This document shows positions 1 to 8,644 of a stretch of 64,000 bases of DNA, piece by piece. The translations under genes were made by a program, and so were the position numbers. The stretch is from contig NZ_JFYV01000053.1 in assembly GCF_000632225.1 (NCBI RefSeq), positions 62,001 to 126,000 on the forward strand. The letters are read 5' to 3'. The notes beneath the pieces were generated by a model, which was not told where the DNA came from, searched no databases, and worked only from the letters and a program-made list of their open reading frames with translations. Source of the stretch: Sphingomonas sp. RIT328 (GTDB lineage Bacteria; Pseudomonadota; Alphaproteobacteria; Sphingomonadales; Sphingomonadaceae). Numbering within the stretch: position 1 is the stretch's first letter; each line of letters opens with the position of its first letter.

Positions 1-489
1 CGGGGTAACGATCTCAAATTCACCAAGCCGGTGGCCGGCTTCGATGCCGATGCGACGCGGGTGATCGGTGCCTTGCTCGTGCATCCGGCGTGCAGCGGCC
101 GCGTCGGAACGATCGGTGTGTGCCTCGGCGGGCATCTCGCCTATCGCGCCGCGCTCGATCCGCGCGTGTCGGCCGCGGCGCTCTTTTATCCCACCGATAT
201 CCACAGCGGCACCTTGGGGGCCGGGCGCAGCGACGACAGCCTCGTGCGCATGGCCGAGCTGCAGGCGGAGACGATGTTCGTCTTCGGGCGGCAGGACCCG
301 CATGTGCCCTTCGCCGGACGCGAGGCGATCCGCGCCCGGCTGGAGGCGGTCGACGCGCGCTACGAATGGCATGAGGTGAATGCCCAGCACGCCTTCCTGC
401 GCGACGAGGGGCCGCGCTACGATCCGGCGCTGTTCGTCGCAGCGACCGGATGGGCGCTGGCGCTGTTCGATCGCGTCTTGCGCGGCTAA
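1..489 (+). CDS. Dienelactone hydrolase family protein, 3' part
   Basis: The reading frame is open from base 1, so the N-terminus lies outside the window; about 162 residues remain. This part holds what looks like the full catalytic triad of the alpha/beta-hydrolase DLH family: the nucleophile elbow GVCLGG (Cys), an Asp in FGRQDPHVP, and a His in AQHAF near the C-terminus. Family members hydrolyse dienelactones or other small esters and lactones in the cytoplasm; the substrate here cannot be read. The stop codon overlaps the 3' end of the convergent holA gene by 4 bp. Confidence 0.85.
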   Translation, partial: RGNDLKFTKPVAGFDADATRVIGALLVHPACSGRVGTIGVCLGGHLAYRAALDPRVSAAALFYPTDIHSGTLGAGRSDDSLVRMAELQAETMFVFGRQDPHVPFAGREAIRARLEAVDARYEWHEVNAQHAFLRDEGPRYDPALFVAATGWALALFDRVLRG

Positions 490-1505
490 CCGCGGCGTTC
501 GACCCCGCGGGTCAATTCGGTAAGCGCATGGTCGGCAAGCACGCCACCGGCATTGCCGCTCGCCATGATCGCACGCTCGGCATGGCGGACGCGGAGCAGC
601 GCGGTGGCGAGCATCGCCGGCGTCCAGCGGCGCAGCGCCTGCGCGGTCGCAGCCTCCTCGCGGAAGAAGATGCGATGGCGTTTGAAGACGCTGTCCTGAC
701 CGGCGCCGGCATCGATCTCCGCCTTCATCTCGGCGAGCGTCATCAGCCGGCGGGCGAGCAGGCGCAGCCACGGGATCGGCGACGTTCCCGCCTCGTGCAA
801 CCGGCCGAGTTCGGCGCCGAGCAACGCGGTCTGGCCGCTGATCACGGCATCGACCACCTGCGTCATCTCCGCCTCGCCGAGATCGGCGCCGATCGCATCG
901 AGCGCCGCCTCGTCGGCATCGTGCGGACGGTCGGGCGCGGCGTCGAGGAACAGCGCGAGCTTGTCGATCTCGCGGCCGAGCACGAGGCGATCGCCGCCGC
1001 AACTCGCCGCGAGCCGCGCGGCGACTCCGGGCGCCGGCCGCAGCCCGGCGTCACGCGCCATCGTCGCGGCAAGCCGTTCCAAGTCCGCCGCGCTCGGCTC
1101 ATAGGCGGCATAGGCGAGCGCGCGGCGGGATTCGATCGCCAGCTTGACGATCTTGGCGGTCGACTTGACCGTCGGGGCAAGTGCAACCACCGGGTTGCCG
1201 GCATGATCCGCGGCGAGCAGCGTCGTGAAGGCGTCGAGGCATTCCTCACCCGCCGGGGCGACGCGGATATGGCGGGCGCCGCCGAACAAGGAGAGCGACG
1301 CCGCCTCGTCGGCGAGCCGTGCCGGGTCGGAGCGCAGCGTCGCGCCGTCAAGGTCGATCCGCTCCGCCTCCGGCCCCATCGCCCTGGCGAGCAGGCCGGC
1401 GAGGTCCGCGGCCGCCGACCCGTCCGGTCCGTGCAGCAGATAAAGGCGGATGTCGGGCGAGGGGCGTTCGAGCGCGGTGCGGATGTCGCGCGCGTTCGCC
1501 TTCAT
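486..1505 (-). CDS. holA: DNA polymerase III subunit delta
   Basis: 339 residues, the usual length for HolA, the clamp-loader subunit that opens the beta sliding clamp. The N-terminal stretch (IRLYLLHGPDGS, then LSLFGGARHIRV) fits the degenerate AAA+ fold of delta, and the helical C-terminal half contains IPWLRLLARRLM and an LRRWTP-type collar segment typical of alphaproteobacterial HolA. It is the last gene of a minus-strand operon DUF3576-leuS-lptE-holA and its start overlaps the lptE stop by 4 bp, so translation is probably coupled. Confidence 0.9.
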   Translation of the reverse strand: MKANARDIRTALERPSPDIRLYLLHGPDGSAAADLAGLLARAMGPEAERIDLDGATLRSDPARLADEAASLSLFGGARHIRVAPAGEECLDAFTTLLAADHAGNPVVALAPTVKSTAKIVKLAIESRRALAYAAYEPSAADLERLAATMARDAGLRPAPGVAARLAASCGGDRLVLGREIDKLALFLDAAPDRPHDADEAALDAIGADLGEAEMTQVVDAVISGQTALLGAELGRLHEAGTSPIPWLRLLARRLMTLAEMKAEIDAGAGQDSVFKRHRIFFREEAATAQALRRWTPAMLATALLRVRHAERAIMASGNAGGVLADHALTELTRGVERRG

Positions 1506-1990
1506 CGGCTCGGGCGGCTGCGCGCGTAGACGGCGAGGCGGGCGACGATCTGGTCGGCGACGATGCCGGACAGACGCTCGAGCGCGGTATTCTCCGCCGC
1601 GATCGTCGCATATTCCGACTGGACGACGTCGATGCCGGCATCCGACCCGGCGGTATCGTCGAGCAGCACGCTGCCGTCGGCGAGATTTACCAGCTGGAAG
1701 CGTGCGCGCAGCGTCCGCCGCTCGCGCGTCACGCTGTCGTCGCGACGCACGCCGAAGCCGGCGATCTTGTCGTCGAGCCGCACGTCGAGCCGATATTGCG
1801 GCGTGCCGCTCGCCGCGAGCCGGTCGCGCAGCGCATTGCTCATCAGCCAGCCCGACTTGCCGTCGATCGGCGTCACCTCGACATGTGCGAGCGTGCCGGC
1901 GACCGGCCCGGCGCCGCCGCCCGCGTAGAGCGGATGGAGGCCGCAGCCGGCAAGCAACGCGAGCGGCGCGAGGGCGAGCAGGCGCTTCAT
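1502..1990 (-). CDS. lptE: LPS-assembly lipoprotein LptE
   Basis: 162 residues. The start has a lipoprotein signal with lipobox LLAGC, followed by GLHPLYAGG, the hallmark N-terminus of alphaproteobacterial LptE/RlpB. LptE sits inside the LptD beta-barrel and helps deliver lipopolysaccharide or an equivalent glycolipid to the outer leaflet. It lies between leuS and holA and overlaps both by 4 bp, a conserved arrangement in this class. Low sequence conservation is normal for the family; identification rests on the signal, the N-terminal motif and the context. Confidence 0.88.
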   Translation of the reverse strand: MKRLLALAPLALLAGCGLHPLYAGGGAGPVAGTLAHVEVTPIDGKSGWLMSNALRDRLAASGTPQYRLDVRLDDKIAGFGVRRDDSVTRERRTLRARFQLVNLADGSVLLDDTAGSDAGIDVVQSEYATIAAENTALERLSGIVADQIVARLAVYARSRPSR

Positions 1991-4605
1991 GCGACGATGT
2001 TCACGAGACGGCCGGGCACGACGATCACCTTCTTGGGGGGCTTGCCGTCGAGCAGCCGCGCGATCTTGTCGGCGGACAGCGCCGCCGCCTCGATCTGCTC
2101 GCGCGCCATGTCCTTGGGCAGAGTGAGCGTGTCGCGCAGCTTGCCATTGACCTGCACCGCGATCGTCACCTCATCCTCGACGAGCAGTTTCGGATCGACC
2201 TCGGGCCAGGCGGCGTCGGCGATCAGTCCGTCGAAGCCCTTGGCGGCCCAGGCTTCCTCGGCGACGTGCGGCACCATCGGCGCGATCAGCAGCATCAGCG
2301 TGTAGATGGCGTTGCCGCGCGACGGGCTGGGTGCGGCGCGTTCGATCGCGGTACACAGCTCGTACAGCTTGGCCACGGCCTTGTTGAAGGCGAGCGCCTC
2401 GATATCCTGTTCGATGCCGAGGATCGTCTGGTGCAGCTTGCGGTCGAGCGTCGGATCGCCGCCCTCGCCGGGGGCGACCGTATCGTCGCCGTCGAACAGC
2501 CGCCACAGGCGCTGCACGAAGCGCCACGCGCCCTCGATACCCGATTCGCTCCACGGCAGATCGCGTTCGGGTGGTGAGTCGGAGAGCATGAACCAGCGCG
2601 TCGCGTCGGCGCCGTAGCGATCGACGATCGGCTCAGGGTCGACCGTGTTCTTCTTCGACTTCGACATCTTCTCGACGCGGCCGACGGTGATCGGCTGGCC
2701 GGTGGCGATCTCGATGCCGTCGCGGACGTCGTCGGGCGACAGCCAGCGATTGTCGGCGGACTTGTACGTCTCGTGCGTCACCATGCCCTGCGTGAACAGG
2801 CCGGTGAACGGCTCGGCGATATCGAGCATGCCGATATGCTTGAGCGCGCGCGTCCAGAAGCGGGCGTAGAGCAGGTGGAGGATCGCATGCTCGACCCCGC
2901 CGATATACTGGCCGACCGGCAGCCAGCGCTCGGCGACCGCGCGATCGAACGGCTTGTCCTTGGGCTGGCTGGCGAAGCGGATGAAATACCAGGATGAGTC
3001 GGCGAAGGTATCGAGCGTGTCGGTCTCGCGCCGCGCCGGCTCGCCGCACGCCGGGCAGGCGACGTGCTTCCAGGTCGGATGACGATCGAGCGGATTGCCG
3101 GGGATGGCGAAGGAGACGTCCTCCGGCAGCACGACCGGCAGTTGCGCCTTGGGGACCGGCTGCACGCCGCACGCATCGCAATGGATGATCGGGATCGGCG
3201 TGCCCCAGTAACGCTGGCGGCTCACCCCCCAGTCGCGCAGGCGGTAGACGGTGGAGCCCTTGCCCCAACCGCCGGCCTCGGCGCGCGCGATCACCTTGCG
3301 CTTGGCGGCCTCGACATCGAGACCGTCGAGGAAGTCCGAGTTCACCAGCGCGCCGGGCCCCGTATAGGCCTCGTCGCCAACGAAGACGGGATCGCGCAAA
3401 TCACCGTCGGCGACGACGCGCTGTACCGGCAGATCATATTTGCGCGCGAAATCGAGATCGCGCTGATCGTGCGCGGGCACGCCCATCACCGCGCCGGTGC
3501 CATAGTCCATCAGCACGAAATTGGCGATGTAGATCGGCAACCGCCGGGTTGCGTCAAACGGGTGGGCGGCGGTAAGCCCGGTGTCGAAACCGAGCTTTTC
3601 CTGCGTTTCCAGTTCGGCGGCGGTGGTGCCGCCCTGTTTGCAGCGTTCGATGAAGGCCGCGACCTCGGGCCGGTCGGCGATCGCCTGCGCGATCGGGTGA
3701 TCGGCCGCCACCGCGACGAAGCTCGCCCCGAAGATCGTGTCGGGACGGGTCGAGAAGACCGCGACCCGCTCCTCCCCGGAACGGGGAGGGGGACCGCCAG
3801 CCGCAGGCTGGTGGTGGAGGGGGGCTTCAACAGGCGAAGCACTTTGGGGAAGCCCCCCTCCACCGGCTTCGCCGGTCCCCCTCCCCGTGCCGGGGAGGAT
3901 TTCGAAGGAGAAGGTCAGCCCCTGGCTCTTGCCGATCCAGTTTTCCTGCATCAGCTTGACCTTGTCGGGCCAGTGGTCGAGCTTGCCGAGGCCTTCGATC
4001 AGCTCGTCGGCGAAGTCGGTGATCTTGAGGAACCACTGGCTGAGCTTGCGCTTCTCGACCAGCGCGCCGGAGCGCCAGCCGCGTCCGTCGATCACCTGCT
4101 CGTTGGCGAGCACGGTCATGTCGACCGGGTCCCAGTTGACCGCCGATTCCTTGCGATAGACCAGCCCGGCGGCGAACATGTCGAGGAACAGCGCCTGCTC
4201 ATGCCCGTAATAATCGGGCTTGCAGGTGGCGAGTTCGCGGCTCCAGTCGAGCGCGAAGCCGAGGCGCTTCAGCTGCGCCTTCATCGTCTCGATATTGGCG
4301 AGCGTCCAGGTGCCGGGATGGACGCCCTTTTCCATCGCCGCATTCTCGGCGGGCATGCCGAAGGCGTCCCAGCCCATCGGATGCAGCACCTCATAGCCGC
4401 GCATCCGCCGGAACCGTGCCAGCACGTCGCCCATCGTATAATTGCGGACGTGGCCCATATGGATGCGCCCCGACGGATAGGGGAACATCTCGAGCACGTA
4501 GCTGTGCGGCTTGCCGCTGTCGTCGCGGGCGGCAAAGGTCTGGCGGTCGTCCCAGACCTTCTGCCAGGTCGAGTCCGCTTGCAGCGCGTTGAAACGCGTG
4601 GCCAT
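1987..4605 (-). CDS. leuS: Leucine--tRNA ligase (with in-frame repeat insertion)
   Basis: 872 residues from the ATG at 4605. The class I signatures are HMGH (residues 49-52) and, late in the protein, KMSKSKK. The CP1 editing domain begins with FSTRPDTIFGA. CxxC pairs (CDAC, CPAC) fit a zinc site. Residues about 237-279, just before the editing domain, are a Gly/Pro-rich stretch absent from normal LeuRS and encoded by a palindromic repeat (separate entry). The frame is intact, so the enzyme is probably functional. The frame stays open upstream to 6057, but the ATG at 4605 gives the canonical MATRFN start and lies 8 bp after the DUF3576 stop. Confidence 0.95.
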   Translation of the reverse strand: MATRFNALQADSTWQKVWDDRQTFAARDDSGKPHSYVLEMFPYPSGRIHMGHVRNYTMGDVLARFRRMRGYEVLHPMGWDAFGMPAENAAMEKGVHPGTWTLANIETMKAQLKRLGFALDWSRELATCKPDYYGHEQALFLDMFAAGLVYRKESAVNWDPVDMTVLANEQVIDGRGWRSGALVEKRKLSQWFLKITDFADELIEGLGKLDHWPDKVKLMQENWIGKSQGLTFSFEILPGTGRGTGEAGGGGLPQSASPVEAPLHHQPAAGGPPPRSGEERVAVFSTRPDTIFGASFVAVAADHPIAQAIADRPEVAAFIERCKQGGTTAAELETQEKLGFDTGLTAAHPFDATRRLPIYIANFVLMDYGTGAVMGVPAHDQRDLDFARKYDLPVQRVVADGDLRDPVFVGDEAYTGPGALVNSDFLDGLDVEAAKRKVIARAEAGGWGKGSTVYRLRDWGVSRQRYWGTPIPIIHCDACGVQPVPKAQLPVVLPEDVSFAIPGNPLDRHPTWKHVACPACGEPARRETDTLDTFADSSWYFIRFASQPKDKPFDRAVAERWLPVGQYIGGVEHAILHLLYARFWTRALKHIGMLDIAEPFTGLFTQGMVTHETYKSADNRWLSPDDVRDGIEIATGQPITVGRVEKMSKSKKNTVDPEPIVDRYGADATRWFMLSDSPPERDLPWSESGIEGAWRFVQRLWRLFDGDDTVAPGEGGDPTLDRKLHQTILGIEQDIEALAFNKAVAKLYELCTAIERAAPSPSRGNAIYTLMLLIAPMVPHVAEEAWAAKGFDGLIADAAWPEVDPKLLVEDEVTIAVQVNGKLRDTLTLPKDMAREQIEAAALSADKIARLLDGKPPKKVIVVPGRLVNIVA
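3771..3898. repeat. Palindromic repeat element inserted inside leuS
   Basis: About 128 bp with long imperfect inverted arms. The left arm starts CCTCCCCGGAACGGGGAGGG and the right arm is close to its reverse complement, ending at CCGGGGAGG (3890-3898). Each arm contains its own small hairpin: CCAGCCGCAGGCTGG on the left and ACCGGCTTCGCCGGT on the right. The inner ends are GGGGGGCTTC and GAAGCCCCCC. It encodes about 43 in-frame residues of LeuRS. Such elements are normally intergenic; this one is tolerated in a coding gene, like the Rickettsia palindromic elements. Confidence 0.85.
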
Positions 4606-4613
4606 GGTCTGGT

Positions 4614-5057
4614 TTACCCCGCGATCGATGCGCGGCGCAGATCGCGGGCCCGGGTGAGGATGACGTCTTCGAGCTTCTGCGTCGTCGCGGCAGCGACCGG
4701 GGCGGAGACCCACTGGCCGTTGCGGTTGACCTCGCGCAGCGCGGCGACGCGGACGGCATCGGCGCGCAGATCCTGATCGAGGATCGACACCGTCACCTTC
4801 ATCCGCTCGGTCGGCACCTGCGGGTTGACGTACCAGTCGGTGACGATGACGCCGCCGTTGGAATCGGTCTGCACCAGCGGCATGAACGACAGGGTGTCGA
4901 GGCTGGCGCGCCACAGATAGGCATTGACGCCGATCGTCGTCACCTTCGAGGCGGCAAGGTCGGTGCGGGCGACGGCCTTGTTGCCGCGACCGCCGCAAGC
5001 GGCGAGCGGCAGCGCGATGACGGCGACCATGAGGGCGGTGCGCAACGGGCGGATCAT
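4614..5057 (-). CDS. DUF3576 domain lipoprotein
   Basis: 147 residues with a signal peptide and lipobox LAACG (cysteine near residue 21), so a probable outer-membrane or periplasmic lipoprotein. The body (VNAYLWRASLDTLSF, DWYVNPQVPTERMKV) matches the DUF3576 family, which in alphaproteobacteria sits directly upstream of leuS. The function is unknown; linkage to lptE suggests a role in the envelope, which is inference only. First gene of the leuS-lptE-holA operon; its stop is 8 bp from the leuS start. Confidence 0.85.
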   Translation of the reverse strand: MIRPLRTALMVAVIALPLAACGGRGNKAVARTDLAASKVTTIGVNAYLWRASLDTLSFMPLVQTDSNGGVIVTDWYVNPQVPTERMKVTVSILDQDLRADAVRVAALREVNRNGQWVSAPVAAATTQKLEDVILTRARDLRRASIAG

Positions 5058-5271
5058 GGGCGTAACGGTCCTGCGATAAAAAGGGCGCTTTTCGCTCTAT
5101 AGATGCAGGAGAGGCGCCGCAAGCGACGCGTCGTGACCGCGGGGGGCGGCCAATATGTGTGACTATTGCAACAGTCCGGCGAAATGTCGCCTGACGGCGG
5201 CAAGGTTCCATATTGGTGTGCGCCGGAATCGTGGTAGGCGCGTTGCCAAGCGGGAATTGAGGGGACTGCTC

Positions 5272-5994
5272 GTGTTTGCCCAGCGTGCCATGCGGCGTGC
5301 GATGACCGGAGTGACGACGGTGGCGCTCAGCGTTACCGCTCTCATGGTCGCGCCTGCCTTTGGCGCCAGCGAGCGCGTGGCGACGGTCAAGCGCGCGATG
5401 CCCTCGCGCCTGTCGGGTGCGTTCACGCCCGCCGCCGCCGATCCGCGACTCGCCGCGGCGATCGCACGCGGCGGTCTTGACGAAGCCGACTTCCGTTTCA
5501 CCCCGGCCGAGGCGCAGCAGGACAAGCGCGCCGTCACGGTCGCGGTGCGCGCGCGGTCGAGCCGGACCGCGCTGATCGATACCCGCCCGGCCGCCGCGCT
5601 GGCGGCACCGACGGTGGGGATCGCTCCGATCGCCTATAATCTCGGCGTCTCGGTCGGCTGGAAGCGCTTCGCCGTCTCCGGTGCGGTCAACCGCATCGAT
5701 CTCGGGCCGATCCCGGGCAGCCGCGAATCGACCGACGTCGCGGTCAGCTATCGCGCCGGCCGCGCGAGCAGCCGCCTGATCGCCGTCGCCGACCGGCCGC
5801 TCGACAACACGCCCAAGCTGACGCAGGAACTGCCGAGCTATTCGGTCGACGTGAGCAGCTCCTATGCGCTGACCCGCAACCTCGATGTCACCGCCGGCAT
5901 GCGCTATCGTTCGGATCGCGAGCGGCTGGCGCGGCTCGACGACGAGCATCGCGACAGCCAGTCGGTCTATGTCGGGACGGCCTTCCGCTTCTGA
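5272..5994 (+). CDS. Hypothetical exported protein, possible outer-membrane beta-barrel
   Basis: 240 residues from the GTG at 5272, chosen because a good ribosome-binding site (GAGGGGA) lies 8 bp upstream; the ATG at 5290 is an alternative. There is a signal peptide ending near AFGAS, then a variable linker. The C-terminal half alternates polar and hydrophobic residues (VDVSSSYALTRNLDVTAGM) and ends in Phe (GTAFRF), as in outer-membrane barrels recognised by the BAM complex. No specific family is recognised. Its 3' end overlaps the convergent thiE-like gene by 28 bp. Confidence 0.7.
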   Translation: MFAQRAMRRAMTGVTTVALSVTALMVAPAFGASERVATVKRAMPSRLSGAFTPAAADPRLAAAIARGGLDEADFRFTPAEAQQDKRAVTVAVRARSSRTALIDTRPAAALAAPTVGIAPIAYNLGVSVGWKRFAVSGAVNRIDLGPIPGSRESTDVAVSYRAGRASSRLIAVADRPLDNTPKLTQELPSYSVDVSSSYALTRNLDVTAGMRYRSDRERLARLDDEHRDSQSVYVGTAFRF

Positions 5995-6509
5995 TCCGGG
6001 GTGAGGCCGTCGATCGCGGCCCAGCCATCGAAGCCGTAGCCGCGTAACCGCAGCCACCGCGCCGCGGTCATCCCGCCGAGCGCCACGCGCTGTCCTGCCA
6101 GCCCCTGCGTCATCGCCAAGCCGCGCCTGATCCCCAATGCAGGCGCGCCGGGATGCGAGCGGGTCGGATAGAGCGGCGAGACGAACAGCCAGGTCGCGCC
6201 GGCGCGCATCGCGGCGATCGCCTGTCGCCGGTCATGCACCGCGTGGGTCAGCGCGTGCCGGCCGTTGTGCGCCGCCGCGCCCGGCATCGGTCCGGCGGCG
6301 CTGAGCCGCAAATGGCGGGCGTGGGCGAGCCGGCGGACGCGCAGAAACAGCGCATGGCGCTCGCGTCGTGACCGCGCCTGATGCCGGAAGACCACCCCGG
6401 CGCCCGGTGGCAGCGCGCGCAGCATCGCGAACAGCGCCGCGTCGATTCGCGGATCGGTCATCAACCAGGCATGGCGGCGCGGATCGATATTGCGGTTCAG
6501 ATTGCCCAC
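5967..6509 (-). CDS. Thiamine phosphate synthase-like protein
   Basis: About 180 residues from a GTG at 6509 (the ATG at 6461 would delete the first beta strand). The fold is a ThiE/TenI TIM barrel: WLMTD at the start, GVVFRH, SPLYPTRSHPG (phosphate/pyrimidine-binding loop) and ALGGM. ThiE joins HMP-PP and thiazole phosphate to make thiamine phosphate. The protein is shorter than classical ThiE and may be one of the divergent sphingomonad versions. It is transcribed divergently from yggS with only 20 bp between the starts. Confidence 0.75.
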   Translation of the reverse strand: MGNLNRNIDPRRHAWLMTDPRIDAALFAMLRALPPGAGVVFRHQARSRRERHALFLRVRRLAHARHLRLSAAGPMPGAAAHNGRHALTHAVHDRRQAIAAMRAGATWLFVSPLYPTRSHPGAPALGIRRGLAMTQGLAGQRVALGGMTAARWLRLRGYGFDGWAAIDGLTPDQKRKAVPT

Positions 6510-6529
6510 CGCCCCGCTATAGGGCGGGC

Positions 6530-7198
6530 ATGACGCCTTCCACCAGTCCGCTCGATCAGGTCGCCGCCGGGATCGCGCACGCCGCACGGATCGCCGGCCG
6601 CCGCGCCGACGCCGTGACGCTGATCGCCGTGTCCAAGACGCATGACGCCGAGACGATCCGACCGCTGCTCGCCGCCGGCCAGCGCGTCTTCGGCGAGAAT
6701 CGCGTGCAGGAGGCGGCGGCGAAATGGCCGGCACTGCGGGAGGCCTATCCCGATGTCGCGCTCCACCTGATCGGCCAGCTCCAGTCGAACAAGGCCGAGG
6801 AGGCGGTGGCGCTGTTCGATGCGATCCACGCCGTCGATCGGGAGTCGCTCGTCGATGCGCTCGGCAAGGCGATCGCCAAGAGCGGGCGGCGTCCCCATTG
6901 CTTCCTGCAGGTCAATATCGGTGACGAGGCGCAGAAGGGCGGCTGCGCGATCGACGCGCTGCCGGGGCTGCTTGCCCGTGCGCGTGACGCGGGGCTGCCG
7001 GTGGCCGGGCTGATGTGCTTGCCCCCCGCCGATGTCGAGCCGGCGCCCTATTTCGCCCTGCTCGCCAAGCTGGCGCGCGAGGTCGGGCTGGCTGGGCTCA
7101 GCATGGGCATGTCGGCGGATTACGAGACGGCGGTGACGCTCGGCGCGACGCATGTCCGCGTCGGCAGCGCGCTGTTCGGTACGCGGGGGGCGGCATGA
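6530..7198 (+). CDS. yggS: YggS family pyridoxal phosphate homeostasis protein
   Basis: 222 residues. Motifs typical of the YggS/PROSC family are LIAVSKTH (PLP-binding lysine), FGENRVQEA, LIGQLQSNK, and GLMCLPP followed by LSMGMSADYETAV and the RVGSALFG C-terminus. The protein binds PLP without known catalysis and balances vitamin B6 and amino-acid pools. The start at 6530 gives the family N-terminus. The stop overlaps the start of the following HAD gene (ATGA). Confidence 0.92.
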   Translation: MTPSTSPLDQVAAGIAHAARIAGRRADAVTLIAVSKTHDAETIRPLLAAGQRVFGENRVQEAAAKWPALREAYPDVALHLIGQLQSNKAEEAVALFDAIHAVDRESLVDALGKAIAKSGRRPHCFLQVNIGDEAQKGGCAIDALPGLLARARDAGLPVAGLMCLPPADVEPAPYFALLAKLAREVGLAGLSMGMSADYETAVTLGATHVRVGSALFGTRGAA

Positions 7199-7863
7199 TG
7201 CGCTGCAAGGCCTTGCTGTTCGACTTCGACGGGGTGCTGATCGAGAGCGAATATGCCGGCAACCGCCAGATCGCCGAATGGCTGACCGCGGCGGGGCATC
7301 CGACCACGCCCGAACAGTCGATGGCGCAGTTCATGGGGCTGGCCGGCGCCGATTTCCGCGCGGCGATCGAAGGCTGGATCGGCGGGCCGCTGCCGGAGAG
7401 CTTCATCGCGGCGCGGCAGGCGGAGGATGCGCGCGCGATGGCGGAGGGGATCGATGCGGTCGCCGGCGCGGTGGCGTTCGTCCGCTCGCTGCCCGCGGAC
7501 CTGCCGCGTGCGGTGGTGTCGTCGAGCCCGACCGCGTGGATCCGGCGTCACCTCGACCATATCGGCCTCAGCGATGCGTTCGGCGATCATATCTACAGCG
7601 GCCGCGAACATGTCCGCAACGGCAAGCCCGCGCCCGACCTCTATTGGTTCGGCGCCGAGGCGCTCGGCGTCGCCATCGCCGATTGCGCGATCATCGAGGA
7701 TTCGCCGGTCGGCGCGACCGGGGCGGTCGCCTCGGGCGGCTATGTGATCGGTCTGAGCGCCGGCACGCATTGCGGCATCGGCCACGATGCGCGGCTGCGG
7801 GCGCTGGGTGTCGACGCGGTGGCGGGGGATTTTGCCACGGTCGCGCGATTGCTCGCGGCCTGA
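7195..7863 (+). CDS. HAD superfamily hydrolase, phosphoglycolate-phosphatase-like
   Basis: 222 residues. All HAD motifs are present: I, LFDFDGVLIE with the nucleophile DxD; II, VVSSSPT; III, the lysine in NGKPAPD; IV, IIEDSPVG. A helical cap between motifs I and II (about residues 17-90) marks subfamily I, the group of beta-phosphoglucomutase and phosphoglycolate or sugar phosphatases. The substrate is not deducible. The ATG at 7195 overlaps the yggS stop, suggesting coupling; the adjacent ATG at 7198 is also possible. Confidence 0.88.
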   Translation: MMRCKALLFDFDGVLIESEYAGNRQIAEWLTAAGHPTTPEQSMAQFMGLAGADFRAAIEGWIGGPLPESFIAARQAEDARAMAEGIDAVAGAVAFVRSLPADLPRAVVSSSPTAWIRRHLDHIGLSDAFGDHIYSGREHVRNGKPAPDLYWFGAEALGVAIADCAIIEDSPVGATGAVASGGYVIGLSAGTHCGIGHDARLRALGVDAVAGDFATVARLLAA

Positions 7864-7914
7864 GGATTCACGCCGAGGCGCAGAGGGGGCACGCATCAAA
7901 GCGCGGCCCCGTCA

Positions 7915-7929
7915 CCCCACCAGGTGGGG
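7915..7929. other. Small GC hairpin between convergent genes
   Basis: CCCCAC-CAG-GTGGGG is a perfect 6-bp stem in the 121-bp space between the HAD gene and the ankyrin gene, which converge here. It could slow transcription from both sides, but there is no T-run, so it is not a classical intrinsic terminator. Confidence 0.25.
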
Positions 7930-7984
7930 GAGCGAGGCCGCCGACGCGGTCATACGTTTCGTCTGCGCCGCGGGCGGACCGACA

Positions 7985-8581
7985 TCAGAACTTCGGCCCC
8001 GCCACCTGCGCGCGCGTCTTCTTCGGCGCATCCTTGAACAGCGCGACCATCGCCGGGTTGCGCGAATCGCGCAGCGCATAGGCACGTGCGGAGAGGCCGG
8101 CGAGATTGTCGGTCTGGTCGGGATCGGCACCCTTGGCGAGCAGCTTGCGCGCGATCGGCTCGTTGCGCGAATTGACCGCGACGATCAGCGGCGTCTGCCC
8201 CGCGCCGTTGGCGAGGTTGATATTGGCATTGTAGGTCAGCAGCAGGTCGACGAGATCCTCGCGCCCCGCCTGCGCCGCGAGGATCAGCGGCGTGTTGCCG
8301 CGCGCATCGCGGATGTTGGGATCGGCCTTATGCTGCAGCAGATACTGCATGTAGAGGCTGCCCGAATGATCGACGAGGATGTGCAGTGCGCCCTTGCCGG
8401 TGGTCACCGCCTTGGTGTTGATGATCGTGCTGCCCGGCGTCTCGATCATCGTCGTGACCTCCTTGCCGTCTTCCTTCTCGATCGCGGAAAGGAACTTGTA
8501 GCTTTCCGACTGCTGCTGCGCGGCGGCGGGAAGCGGGGCGAGGGCGACGGCGAGCGCGAAAAGAAAGCGCGAACGGTTCAT
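7985..8581 (-). CDS. Exported ankyrin-repeat protein
   Basis: 198 residues from the ATG at 8581, which starts a clear Sec signal peptide (FLFALAVALAPLPAAAQ). At least three ankyrin repeats follow, with the usual signatures DARGNTPLILAAQAGREDLV, GAGQTPLIVAV and LLAKGADPDQTD. Periplasmic ankyrin proteins are thought to act in protein-protein contacts, sometimes with catalase or redox stress proteins; no partner is evident except the divergent SCO1 gene 63 bp away. The open frame extends upstream to 9118 but runs antisense through SCO1. Confidence 0.88.
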   Translation of the reverse strand: MNRSRFLFALAVALAPLPAAAQQQSESYKFLSAIEKEDGKEVTTMIETPGSTIINTKAVTTGKGALHILVDHSGSLYMQYLLQHKADPNIRDARGNTPLILAAQAGREDLVDLLLTYNANINLANGAGQTPLIVAVNSRNEPIARKLLAKGADPDQTDNLAGLSARAYALRDSRNPAMVALFKDAPKKTRAQVAGPKF

Positions 8582-8644
8582 GACGGGGTCCCTGACGACG
8601 AAGGCTTGCGGGGCGTGGCGTAACAGATCAGAGCTGGCGCGGTC

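Noticed and set aside
3064..4776. 570-residue plus-strand open frame opposite leuS
   Set aside because: Shadow of leuS in high-GC DNA; His/Arg/Gly-rich and without family features.
4606..6057. Upstream extension of leuS to 6057
   Set aside because: It would run through DUF3576 and the exported protein gene; the ATG at 4605 gives the normal start.
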